Source: Dokdonia donghaensis DSW-1 (GTDB taxonomy: Bacteria; Bacteroidota; Bacteroidia; Flavobacteriales; Flavobacteriaceae). Taken from it: a stretch of DNA of 64,000 nt. The notes under the pieces were generated by a model. That model was given only the letters and a program-made list of their open reading frames with translations. It was not told the DNA's origin and did not search any database. The stretch spans positions 1,807,501 to 1,871,500 of the forward strand of contig NZ_CP015125.1 of the NCBI RefSeq assembly GCF_001653755.1, given 5' to 3'. Below, piece by piece: positions 45,818 to 53,317 of this stretch. Every line of letters begins with the position of its first letter. Within the stretch, counting starts at the first letter, position 1. The position numbers were made by a program, and so were the translations under genes.

Positions 45818-46312
45818 TTAAAATTGGTTACCATCATTTACTTCTACCCAGTAACCGTCTGGGTCTTGTATATATAATTGTCTCACCTTATCTGGGCGTG
45901 TAGATATTGCGTTTTTAGTACCTGGCCAGTCGTAATAGTCTAGATTGTAGTTTATAATGCTTTCGCGAAAGCGGTCAAAATCCCGCACAGCAAGCGCCAG
46001 GTGTACTCCTTTTGGAATACGTTTATCTAGGCTATCTACCTCGATAATGTGTAATTCTTGTGTGCTGCCTAGTCTAAACCAGCGTATGTGGGGTTGCTCT
46101 GTGCCATCTGCAATTTCTTGTAAGCCAAATATCTTTTGGTAGAAGGCAACACTTCTCTCTAGGTCATTTACATTTATTGCATAGTGATCTATAGCCACTT
46201 CTATTTGTTGTATTGTAGCCTCACTTGAATCTGATGGTGCTTGCTCATTACAACTCTGGATAAAAAAAGCAGTAGCAACAAGTGCTACTGCTTTGATATG
46301 TATATTTTTCAT
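45818..46312 (-). CDS. VOC family (glyoxalase-like) lipoprotein
   Basis: 164 aa. The signal segment ends in FFIQSC (lipobox Cys21), unusual for a VOC protein, which are mostly cytoplasmic. One VOC domain (about 38-162): IDHYAINVNDLERSVAFYQKIFG, LHIIEVDS, HLALAVRDFDRF and QLYIQDPDGYWVEVND hold the His/Glu metal-binding pattern. The substrate is unknown. It follows the M20 gene by 1 bp. A palindrome copy (45959) encodes RFRES here. Confidence 0.85.
   Translation of the reverse strand: MKNIHIKAVALVATAFFIQSCNEQAPSDSSEATIQQIEVAIDHYAINVNDLERSVAFYQKIFGLQEIADGTEQPHIRWFRLGSTQELHIIEVDSLDKRIPKGVHLALAVRDFDRFRESIINYNLDYYDWPGTKNAISTRPDKVRQLYIQDPDGYWVEVNDGNQF
45959..45972. repeat. Interspersed palindrome, 14 bp, inside the VOC gene
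   Basis: Perfect GCTTTCGCGAAAGC read as DRFRESI. Confidence 0.95.
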
Positions 46313-46313
46313 A

Positions 46314-47747
46314 TTATTTACCTTGATCTACTGGTGGTGGTCCTGGAGGTACAATAGCTTCATAAACGGCATCGCCTTTGCGCTCTTTATATTCTGCTTT
46401 TACCTCTTCTACAAGTTTTGGGTTTTCAAAAAGGTCTAGCATTGTCATACCCATTGCCTTGCTGGCATAGGTCATTCCTTTATGTCCTATAGACATACCA
46501 CCACAGGCTACAACTGCCCACGAGTGCCACGGTGTATCCTTAGGAGCTGTAGTTACACCTAGATTAATGTTTGCTACATTCCAGCTTACATCACCTACAT
46601 CTGTACTTCCTCCGCCTGGGTTTTCTCTAGTTTCTTCAAGTGGTTTGATAGCACTATCCATACCTACTTGTGGTTTTCCTGTTACCTCTTGTATCTTTTT
46701 ACCAAAGGCGATTTCTTCTGGAGTGTATGTGATAGGGCCTAGCAGCTCTAAGTTTTTTTGCATTGCTGCCCCACCGGTTCTATTTACTAGCACTTCATAA
46801 ATACCAGAAATGAGAGATACTTTGTAATCTACATTTGCGAGTATTGCTGCGCCTTCTGCCATTTCTTGTACGCGCTTGTATACTGGCATCATTCCTTTGC
46901 GTTCTGTGTCACGCACGCGCATCCATAATCTCGAGTAATCTGGAACCACGTTTACTACTTGTCCGCCGTCTTGTATGTGGTAGTGCATACGTACTGTAGG
47001 TTTTACGTGCTCACGGTAGTAGTTTATACCTGTTGTATAAAGCTCTAATGCATCTGAGGCAGAGCGACCATTCCAAGGGTCTGCGCTGGCGTGTGCTGCT
47101 TGACCAAAAAATTCTATTTTAAAATCTACAAGAGCAAGTGAGCTTTGTACATCTGCCTTAATTTCGGCAGCTGGGTGCCACGATACATTTACATCTACAC
47201 CGTCCCAAACGCCGTCACGTACCATCCATATTTTTCCAAAGAATTTTTCTTCAGATGGCGTACCCAGAAATTTTACAGTTCCTTTTATTTTTCCTGCTTC
47301 TATTTGCTCTTTAATAGCAATTGCTGCCCCTAGACTTGCCGCACCAAACATATTGTGACCACAACCGTGACCAGCCTGCCCCTCGTTAAGCGGATTTTTA
47401 GTAGGCTCTGTTTTTTGAGAGAGTCCTGGTAATGCGTCAAACTCGCCTAGTACACTTATCACAGGGCTACCAGATCCATAGGTAGCAACAAAGGCAGTAG
47501 GCATACCAGCAACGCCGCGCTCTACGGTAAAACCTTGTTTTTCTGCATAGTCTGCTAGAATTTTAGCCGATTGTGTTTCTTCAAAGGCAGTTTCTGCCAG
47601 TGCCCAGATCTCGTCTGAGATACGTATGAGTTCTTTTTCGTGTTTTTCGACAGAGGCAATTACAGCCTTCTTGTTTACAGAAATCTTTTGAGCAGAGAGG
47701 CTCAACGTCATAAGTCCTAATGCGTAGAGGAGTACTTTTTTCTTCAT
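46314..47747 (-). CDS. M20 family amidohydrolase/peptidase, exported
   Basis: 477 aa with a signal peptide (MKKKVLLYALGLMTLSLSAQ). M20 features: ISVLGEFDALPGLSQK, GHGCGHNMFGAASLGAA (metal ligands), FLGTPSEEKFFGK (catalytic/metal Glu), a dimerisation lid domain and VSWNVANINLGVTTAP near the end. It resembles AbgB-type amidohydrolases that cleave N-acyl amino acids or p-aminobenzoyl-glutamate; the actual substrate is unknown. It starts a unit with the VOC lipoprotein (1 bp gap) and the SnoaL-like gene. Confidence 0.88.
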   Translation of the reverse strand: MKKKVLLYALGLMTLSLSAQKISVNKKAVIASVEKHEKELIRISDEIWALAETAFEETQSAKILADYAEKQGFTVERGVAGMPTAFVATYGSGSPVISVLGEFDALPGLSQKTEPTKNPLNEGQAGHGCGHNMFGAASLGAAIAIKEQIEAGKIKGTVKFLGTPSEEKFFGKIWMVRDGVWDGVDVNVSWHPAAEIKADVQSSLALVDFKIEFFGQAAHASADPWNGRSASDALELYTTGINYYREHVKPTVRMHYHIQDGGQVVNVVPDYSRLWMRVRDTERKGMMPVYKRVQEMAEGAAILANVDYKVSLISGIYEVLVNRTGGAAMQKNLELLGPITYTPEEIAFGKKIQEVTGKPQVGMDSAIKPLEETRENPGGGSTDVGDVSWNVANINLGVTTAPKDTPWHSWAVVACGGMSIGHKGMTYASKAMGMTMLDLFENPKLVEEVKAEYKERKGDAVYEAIVPPGPPPVDQGK

Positions 47748-47760
47748 AAAATGGTTGATT

Positions 47761-47824
47761 TATAGTAGCTTCTAAGATAGTAAAAAAGGATAAGACAAAT
47801 TTCTTACCCATTATAGCTACTATA
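47761..47824. repeat. 10-bp inverted repeat with 44-bp spacer upstream of the M20 gene
   Basis: TATAGTAGCT (47761-47770) and AGCTACTATA (47815-47824) are perfect reverse complements, located 13 bp before the M20 start. Possible operator pair or leader structure; unproven. Confidence 0.5.
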
Positions 47825-47843
47825 TACATCTATTATACCTTCT

Positions 47844-48200
47844 CTAAAAATGTACAGAGAGTATAATGTACCAGACCGTCACCGCCCATAACCAGCATAT
47901 TATGATGTATAGAATGTTGCGTAATAGGGGATAAGCGATGATTTTTTTTACAAAGTGAGCTGCCAGTCCTGCCCAGATGAAGCCTAACGACCAGAACATA
48001 CCAGCACTTATAACCGCTGGCCAGATCCAGTCTCCCGTCCAGCTAGAAAAACTTGGGTACGAAGTAAATAAGAAATATACGGTGTAATATAGTGCAGCCC
48101 CTAGCGCTCCCATACTCAAGAGTCCCAGTGCGCAGGTGACTATTGCGGCAATTATAGAAAAACGGGTGGTAAATGATAAGGACTTCCAGTATTTAAGCAC
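47844..48200 (-). CDS. Small membrane protein of unknown family
   Basis: 118 aa with three to four hydrophobic helices (about 14-45, 58-84, 92-118) and many aromatic residues (WTGDWIWPAVISAGMFWSLGFIWAG). I do not recognise it. It lies 60 bp downstream of the photolyase gene on the same strand with a palindrome copy in between, so it may be the last gene of that cluster. Confidence 0.6.
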   Translation of the reverse strand: MLKYWKSLSFTTRFSIIAAIVTCALGLLSMGALGAALYYTVYFLFTSYPSFSSWTGDWIWPAVISAGMFWSLGFIWAGLAAHFVKKIIAYPLLRNILYIIICWLWAVTVWYIILSVHF

Positions 48201-48242
48201 AAGTTGATGTCTATGTGTGAATGCTAAAAGTAAGGTAATACG

Positions 48243-48258
48243 CGCTTTCGCGAAAGCG
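48243..48258. repeat. Interspersed palindrome, 16 bp
   Basis: Perfect copy 2 bp after the photolyase stop codon. Confidence 0.95.
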
Positions 48259-48260
48259 TT

Positions 48261-49571
48261 CTAAGCAACCGCCTCTTTATACGTTTTAAGACAGCGCTCT
48301 CTAGCCTCTTTATGGTCTACCATTTTATCTGGATACGAAAGCTCTTGTAACTCTGGTACCCATTTATTGATATATTCCTTTTGCTTGTCAAATTTATCAA
48401 CCTGTGTCATAGGGTTAAAAATTCTAAAGTAAGGTGCAGCATCTACTCCAGAACCGGCTGCCCACTGCCAGTTACCCACGTTTGAGCTCAAGTCGTAATC
48501 AAGCAATTTTTCTGCAAAGTAGGTTTCTCCCCATCGCCAGTCTATGAGTAGGTGCTTGCATAAAAAGCTCGCTGTGAGCATACGCACACGGTTGTGCATA
48601 TATCCCGTGGCATTAAGCTCGCGCATACCAGCATCTACAAGAGCATATCCCGTCTGGCCGTTTTTCCACTTTTCAAATTCTTCTTCATTGTTGCGCCAGT
48701 CTATGCGGTCGTATTTTGACCTAAAAGCTTTGTCTTTAGTGTGCGGGAAGTGATATAAAATTTGCATAAAAAACTCACGCCATATGAGTTCGCTCCAGAA
48801 AACTTCATTAGTCTGAGCAATCGCTTTTTTTACCATTTTACGTACAGAGACGGTTCCAAAACGTAGGTGCGGCCCCAGTCGCGAAGTCCCATCTTGCGCC
48901 GGGAAATTGCGGGTGTCTTCATAGTTTTCTATAAGGGTAGGGGTGACGTCATAATCTGGCACCTCAATGCTAGATTTTTTAAAACCCATATCTGCCAGCG
49001 TGACATTAGGCAGTCTACTATGGTCTATGAGATTGTCAAGATACTGCGAGGTGTAATGTATGATGAGGTCTTTATCTTCATCAAAAGTCGCTTTCCACTT
49101 ATTTTTAAAAGGTGTATAAACCACATAAGGATCGCCATCTCCTTTTACAATCTCATCTTTTTCAAAAATCACTTGATCTTTAAAGGTGGTAAATGAGATA
49201 TCATTTTCTTCTAGTAGTGATGCAATCTTTTTATCACGCTCTAGTGCATACGGCTCATAATCTCTATTTGTAATTACTGCCTGCACATCATAATCTGCTA
49301 TGAACTCTTTAAAAACTTGCTCTGGAGTGCTGTAAAACATTGCCAGCGAGCTGTCGTGCTCTGCTTGCAAAGTGTCACGCATTTTTTGTAATTCATTATA
49401 AATAAAAGTAACGCGAGCGTCGTCTTCTGGGAGTTTGTCAAGAATTTCTTTATCAAAGATAAAAATAGGCAAGACCGGATGGTCTCCCTTTAGTGCTTCT
49501 AGAAAACCTACATTATCATCTAGTCGTAAATCACGACGAAACCAAAATATTGTTACTTTTTTTGTGCTCAT
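48261..49571 (-). CDS. phrB: Deoxyribodipyrimidine photolyase (class I CPD photolyase/cryptochrome family)
   Basis: 436 aa. The N-terminal photolyase-related domain starts IFWFRRDLRLDDNVGF; the C-terminal FAD domain shows GTSRLGPHLRFGTVSVR, ELIWREFFMQILYHFP, DAGMRELNATGYMHNRVRMLTASFLCKHLLIDWRWGE and GNWQWAAGSGVDAAPYFRIFNP, matching FAD and lesion-binding residues. It repairs UV-induced pyrimidine dimers using blue light. A cryptochrome-like role cannot be excluded. Downstream of SRPBCC and SDR genes, a grouping seen in light-response clusters. Confidence 0.9.
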   Translation of the reverse strand: MSTKKVTIFWFRRDLRLDDNVGFLEALKGDHPVLPIFIFDKEILDKLPEDDARVTFIYNELQKMRDTLQAEHDSSLAMFYSTPEQVFKEFIADYDVQAVITNRDYEPYALERDKKIASLLEENDISFTTFKDQVIFEKDEIVKGDGDPYVVYTPFKNKWKATFDEDKDLIIHYTSQYLDNLIDHSRLPNVTLADMGFKKSSIEVPDYDVTPTLIENYEDTRNFPAQDGTSRLGPHLRFGTVSVRKMVKKAIAQTNEVFWSELIWREFFMQILYHFPHTKDKAFRSKYDRIDWRNNEEEFEKWKNGQTGYALVDAGMRELNATGYMHNRVRMLTASFLCKHLLIDWRWGETYFAEKLLDYDLSSNVGNWQWAAGSGVDAAPYFRIFNPMTQVDKFDKQKEYINKWVPELQELSYPDKMVDHKEARERCLKTYKEAVA

Positions 49572-49584
49572 AGATTACAAATTT

Positions 49585-49618
49585 AAGGCTTTAAGAAATG
49601 GGGGTTTCTTAAAGCCTT
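49585..49618 (-). terminator. Perfect 14-bp hairpin between the SDR and photolyase genes
   Basis: AAGGCTTTAAGAAA/TTTCTTAAAGCCTT with loop TGGGGG (plus strand). No strong T-run follows on the minus strand, so it could be a weak terminator, attenuator or mRNA-end hairpin of the SDR transcript, 13 bp before the photolyase start. Confidence 0.6.
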
Positions 49619-49633
49619 GATTGGGTTTTTGTA

Positions 49634-49649
49634 CGCTTTCGCGAAAGCG
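49634..49649. repeat. Interspersed palindrome, 16 bp
   Basis: Perfect copy 23 bp after the SDR stop (minus strand), next to the 14-bp hairpin. Confidence 0.95.
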
Positions 49650-49672
49650 CTTTAAACCTCTTTATTAAATAC

Positions 49673-50371
49673 TTAGTTTACATTAAGTGTACTCATACCA
49701 CCATCTACACCTATCACTTGACCAGTGATCCAAGTGCTGTCGTCACCAAGTAAGAATGCTGCTGCATTTGCAATATCTTCTGAGGTACCTACACGTTTAA
49801 GCGGGTGGCGCTCGTTCATCATTTCTTTTTTCTTATCGTTGCTTAAGAGACGCTTTGCAAGTGGTGTGTCTGTAAGTGATGGTGCTATTACGTTAACACG
49901 TAGCTTAGGTGCATACTCTGCTGCGAGTGCTTTGGCAAATCCTTCTATGGCGCCCTTTGCTGCGGCAACACTTGTGTGAAAAGGCATTCCCACCTTTACA
50001 GCAACCGTACTGAAGAAAACGAGACTTGCTTGCTCAGATTTTTTAAGGTGCTCCATCACCTGGTGTACTACGTTTACCATACTCAAAAAATTAAGCTCCA
50101 TATCTTTACGGAAGGTATCTACCGTGAGCATTTTAAAAGGCTTTAAGTTTATTGTACCCGGGCAAAACACAAAACCATCTAGGTGGTCTGGTAACTGGCT
50201 TAGGTCTAGCTCATCTTTTTCAGTATCATACTCGATGTAGTTTACATCTAGGTTACCTAGATTCTCGTTAGTACGTGAAGCAACGTAAACCGTGTGGTCT
50301 TGGTATAGCTTGCTTGCGATTTCAAAACCTATCCCGTGGCTTCCTCCTATTAATAGTATGTTTTTGCTCAT
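49673..50371 (-). CDS. SDR family oxidoreductase
   Basis: 232 aa classical short-chain dehydrogenase. NILLIGGSHGIGFEIASKL is the nucleotide-binding glycine motif, FVFCPGTINLKPF stands in place of NNAG, SLVFFSTVAV and the downstream HTSVAAAKGAIEGFAKAL hold Ser and Lys, but the usual catalytic Tyr of YxxxK is His/Ser-rich (FHTSVAAAK), so the active site looks altered. GGMSTLNVN ends the protein. Gene lies 19 bp downstream of the SRPBCC gene; member of the photolyase-linked cluster. Confidence 0.85.
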   Translation of the reverse strand: MSKNILLIGGSHGIGFEIASKLYQDHTVYVASRTNENLGNLDVNYIEYDTEKDELDLSQLPDHLDGFVFCPGTINLKPFKMLTVDTFRKDMELNFLSMVNVVHQVMEHLKKSEQASLVFFSTVAVKVGMPFHTSVAAAKGAIEGFAKALAAEYAPKLRVNVIAPSLTDTPLAKRLLSNDKKKEMMNERHPLKRVGTSEDIANAAAFLLGDDSTWITGQVIGVDGGMSTLNVN

Positions 50372-50390
50372 AGTGTTATTTTTATGCGTG

Positions 50391-50900
50391 TTAGGCTAGT
50401 ATATCTTGTTTAAGTGTAGTTGCTGTTTGTTCTGGGTTTTTATAAACACCAAATTTCTCTTCGAGAGCTTTCTTTCTGTATTCAAAAATCTCGTCTAGTT
50501 TTGGTTTTACCAGATAAGGGTGCGCAAGTCTTCCTAAAAAGCCTGCAGGTACTTTATAGTCTACAATATCTTCCATCTCTACGCCGCCTGGTATCTCTTT
50601 TATAAAGTGCTTGTGATGCCATAGGGCATAAGGACCATACTTTTGCTCATCAACAAAATAGGCACCTTCCTTTACACTTATGATTTCTGTAACCCATTGC
50701 ATCTTAATATTTGCAATAGGGGTGACGGTGTATTGTATAAGTTGGCCAGCATACACCGGTCTATCTGCACCAGAGATGATATTAAAATTCATATAATCTG
50801 GAGTGATGGTACCTAGGTTACGTGCGTTTGATAAAAACTGCCAAGCCTCATCTACACTTATAGGTAGATTTTGCTTAGAATGTATTTGGTAGATTTTCAT
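50391..50900 (-). CDS. SRPBCC family protein
   Basis: 169 aa, single START/Bet v1-like domain. QNLPISVDEAWQFLSNARNLGTITPDYMNF and YGPYALWHHKHFIKEIPGGVEMEDIVDYKVPAGFLGRLAHPYLV are typical of the group found beside photolyase and SDR genes in many bacteria. It may bind a hydrophobic ligand; function unknown. First gene of the SRPBCC-SDR-phr unit on the minus strand. Confidence 0.85.
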   Translation of the reverse strand: MKIYQIHSKQNLPISVDEAWQFLSNARNLGTITPDYMNFNIISGADRPVYAGQLIQYTVTPIANIKMQWVTEIISVKEGAYFVDEQKYGPYALWHHKHFIKEIPGGVEMEDIVDYKVPAGFLGRLAHPYLVKPKLDEIFEYRKKALEEKFGVYKNPEQTATTLKQDILA

Positions 50901-51073
50901 AGTTTCTTTTCTGATTATAAAAATACAATCAAAATGTTTATCAATACAAGCTAATTAGTTAAACAAAAATTAAATCTATTAGAAATAGCCTTTCACCTCG
51001 GTAAGAAGTCGCGCTAGTTTCCTGTTTATGGCAGAGAGGTAATATAAAATTAAGAATGATTATCTTTTAAGTT

Positions 51074-51514
51074 ATGAAATCAGAACGTCCACTTCCAGAG
51101 ATATTTACTCGTGTCCTATGGCAAAGGGAGGAAGCACTTATCGCACGCTATCATACCATACGCGAGTATATCCTTAAAACTTATCCGGGTGTAAATGAGC
51201 TATTGTATCATACACACGCGTCAACGAGTGTATTTACAGTGTCAGAAAAGATGAGTGATGGTTTCTGTCTTATCCCTATATATACTGCACATCTCAACTT
51301 GGGTTTTCAGCGGGGAGTACTATTAAATGATAGTTTACATCTACTTGAAGGTACTGGCAAGCTTATGCGCCATATACCTATAAAGAATCTGGATGATTTC
51401 CATAAGGAAGCGGTTTATCATCTCATAGATGAGGCTTATCAACTCGCTATAGAAGATGCGGGTGCTAGCAGCGCATTAAATGGTAAAACTATTTCAAAAA
51501 TAAAGAGTATTTAA
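51074..51514 (+). CDS. DUF1801 domain protein
   Basis: 146 aa. HLNLGFQRGVLLNDSLHLLEGTGKLMRHIPIKNLDD is the DUF1801 (YdhG-like) signature in the second half. No signal peptide. Function of the family is unknown. It overlaps the convergent aquaporin gene by 4 bp. Confidence 0.8.
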   Translation: MKSERPLPEIFTRVLWQREEALIARYHTIREYILKTYPGVNELLYHTHASTSVFTVSEKMSDGFCLIPIYTAHLNLGFQRGVLLNDSLHLLEGTGKLMRHIPIKNLDDFHKEAVYHLIDEAYQLAIEDAGASSALNGKTISKIKSI

Positions 51515-52167
51515 GCATCACAACACTGCTCGTCTTTTACGAGCTTGCAACTTGCTACGGCTAGTATTGCCCCTATAAATGGAGCGGTAACATACAGCCA
51601 CATAGGTTCCCATTGTCCAGAAAATATGGCAGGACCTATAGATCGCGCAGGATTCATAGACGCATTAGTCATAGGTCCCGCAAACATTGCTTCTAGCAAT
51701 ACGACACCACCTATGGCTATACCCGCGATGATACCTATTTCTTTTGCACCTGTAGATACGTTTATGATGACCAGCATTAAGAAAAAGGTGAGGAGTATCT
51801 CTAGTACAAAAGCCTTGTAATGTTCAAAGGAGGGAACGGTGCTTCCTAAAAATTCACTCTCAGGAAACAAAAACCACAACATCGCACCGGCAAGTGTAGC
51901 TCCTAGTACTTGTGCAATGATATACTTAGGCACCTCTCTCCACGCAAATTTCTTTGCATAAGCAAAAGCTACTGTCACCGCAGGGTTAAAGTGCGCACCA
52001 GATATATCGCCAAAGGCATAGATCATAGCCATCACAATAAGACCCCAGGTAATTGCAACACCGGGGTGGGTAACGACGCCGCCTGTAATCTCGTTTACTG
52101 TCATAGCGCCACAACCACAAAAAACCATTGTAAATGTTCCTATTATTTCGGCTATGTAGCGTTTCAT
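51511..52167 (-). CDS. MIP family aquaporin/glycerol channel
   Basis: 218 aa, six TM helices. The two NPA motifs are intact: SGAHFNPAVTVAF (about 58-70) and TNASMNPARSIGPA (about 170-183), the Arg after the second forming part of the selectivity filter. Length and the absence of GlpF-type Asp after NPA loops favour a water channel (NPARS rather than NPARD). I chose ATG 52167 (MKRYIAEIIGTF), the standard MIP N-terminus; the longer frame adds nine residues. Located in the inner membrane. Confidence 0.9.
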   Translation of the reverse strand: MKRYIAEIIGTFTMVFCGCGAMTVNEITGGVVTHPGVAITWGLIVMAMIYAFGDISGAHFNPAVTVAFAYAKKFAWREVPKYIIAQVLGATLAGAMLWFLFPESEFLGSTVPSFEHYKAFVLEILLTFFLMLVIINVSTGAKEIGIIAGIAIGGVVLLEAMFAGPMTNASMNPARSIGPAIFSGQWEPMWLYVTAPFIGAILAVASCKLVKDEQCCDA

Positions 52168-52259
52168 ATGTGCTATTTTGTGGTAAAGATACACAGCGTT
52201 ATATTAAGGTTTTGTTAACATATGACGCATTTTAACATCTTATTTTTGTGTGAGGAGAT

Positions 52260-52272
52260 TTTCGCGAAAGCG
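52260..52272. repeat. Interspersed palindrome, right-armed copy
   Basis: Core TTTCGCGAAA plus GCG; left arm replaced by ATT. In the divergent gap, 33 bp before the DUF2911 start. Confidence 0.85.
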
Positions 52273-52305
52273 CAAAAAAATCCATAACCAATAAAATCAA
52301 GCATT

Positions 52306-53151
52306 ATGAAAAAATTACTTTTTGTAGCCTTCTTAGGTCTTATGACGGCAGGAGCTACAGCACAAATTGAAACACCAGCACCTAGCCCAGCAGCAAAGGT
52401 GATGCAAACGGTAGGTCTTACAGATGTTACTCTTGAGTACTCTAGACCTGCAATGAGAGGACGTACTATTATGGGTGACCTTGTACCTTACGGTGCAATG
52501 TGGCGTACAGGAGCAAATGCAAATACTACCGTTGAGTTTTCTACACCAGTAACAGTTGCAGGTACAGAGCTTAAGGCAGGAAAATATGCAGTATACACAA
52601 AGCCTACAGCATCTACTTGGGAAGTATACTTCTACACAGATACAAATAACTGGGGTACACCTCAAAAGTGGGACGATAGCAAGGTTGCTGCAAAGGCAAC
52701 GGCAAAGGCACAAATGAGCAATATGCCAGCAGAGTCTTTTACTATGGGAATCAACCACCTGTCTAACGATGGTGCACACCTTACAATGCAATGGGATAAA
52801 ACGTATGTAGCTGTACCATTTACAGTACCGGCAAACGAGACAGTACTTGCGAGTATAGATAAGATGATGGCAGGACCAGGTATGGGTGATTACTATGCTG
52901 CAGCAGTATATCTTTCTAGCACTGGACAGTCACTAGATAAAGCAAAGTCGTATATGGACAAAGCGATGTCTATGAACAAAGACCCTAAGTTCTGGCAACT
53001 ACGCCAGCAGTCATTATTACTTGCAAAGGTAGGAGACAAAAAAGGAGCTATAAAAGCAGCACAAGCGTCACTTAAAGGAGCAAAAGAAGCAAAAAATCAA
53101 GACTACGTAAAGATGAACACAGACTCACTAAAAGAGTGGGGAGCGATGTAA
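52306..53151 (+). CDS. DUF2911 domain exported protein
   Basis: 281 aa. Signal peptide (MKKLLFVAFLGLMTAGATAQ). The DUF2911 domain covers about 25-165: SPAAKVMQTVGLTDVTLEYSRPAMRGRTIMG and VPYGAMWRTGANANTTVEFS are its hallmarks. The C-terminal part (about 180-281) is helical and TPR-like (AAAVYLSSTGQSLDKAKSYMDKAMSMN, LLLAKVGDKKGAIKAAQASLKGA). Periplasmic, function unknown. Own terminator. Confidence 0.88.
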   Translation: MKKLLFVAFLGLMTAGATAQIETPAPSPAAKVMQTVGLTDVTLEYSRPAMRGRTIMGDLVPYGAMWRTGANANTTVEFSTPVTVAGTELKAGKYAVYTKPTASTWEVYFYTDTNNWGTPQKWDDSKVAAKATAKAQMSNMPAESFTMGINHLSNDGAHLTMQWDKTYVAVPFTVPANETVLASIDKMMAGPGMGDYYAAAVYLSSTGQSLDKAKSYMDKAMSMNKDPKFWQLRQQSLLLAKVGDKKGAIKAAQASLKGAKEAKNQDYVKMNTDSLKEWGAM

Positions 53152-53164
53152 TCATTGTTTAGTT

Positions 53165-53177
53165 CGCTTTCGCGAAA
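53165..53177. repeat. Interspersed palindrome, left-armed copy
   Basis: CGC plus core TTTCGCGAAA, with AAG in place of the right arm; 13 bp after the DUF2911 stop, just before its terminator. Confidence 0.85.
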
Positions 53178-53181
53178 AAGT

Positions 53182-53208
53182 AAAAGCCCTCACACGAGGG
53201 CTTTTTTT
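53182..53208 (+). terminator. Terminator of the DUF2911 gene
   Basis: AAAAGCCCTC-ACAC-GAGGGCTTTT with T-run; 10-bp stem. Confidence 0.9.
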
Positions 53209-53288
53209 ATGTCTAGTAGTCACAAATTACCTAGCAGATGCGTGTAAAAAAGAGCCATTCATTGCGCTTTTAACTTCGCAGCTCTTTG

Positions 53289-53296
53289 TATCTTTG
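53289..53296 (+). promoter_or_regulatory. -7 box for lpdA
   Basis: TATCTTTG matches TAnnTTTG, 21 bp before ATG 53318. Confidence 0.55.
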
Positions 53297-53317
53297 TGTA
53301 ACTTTTAAAAACAAATT

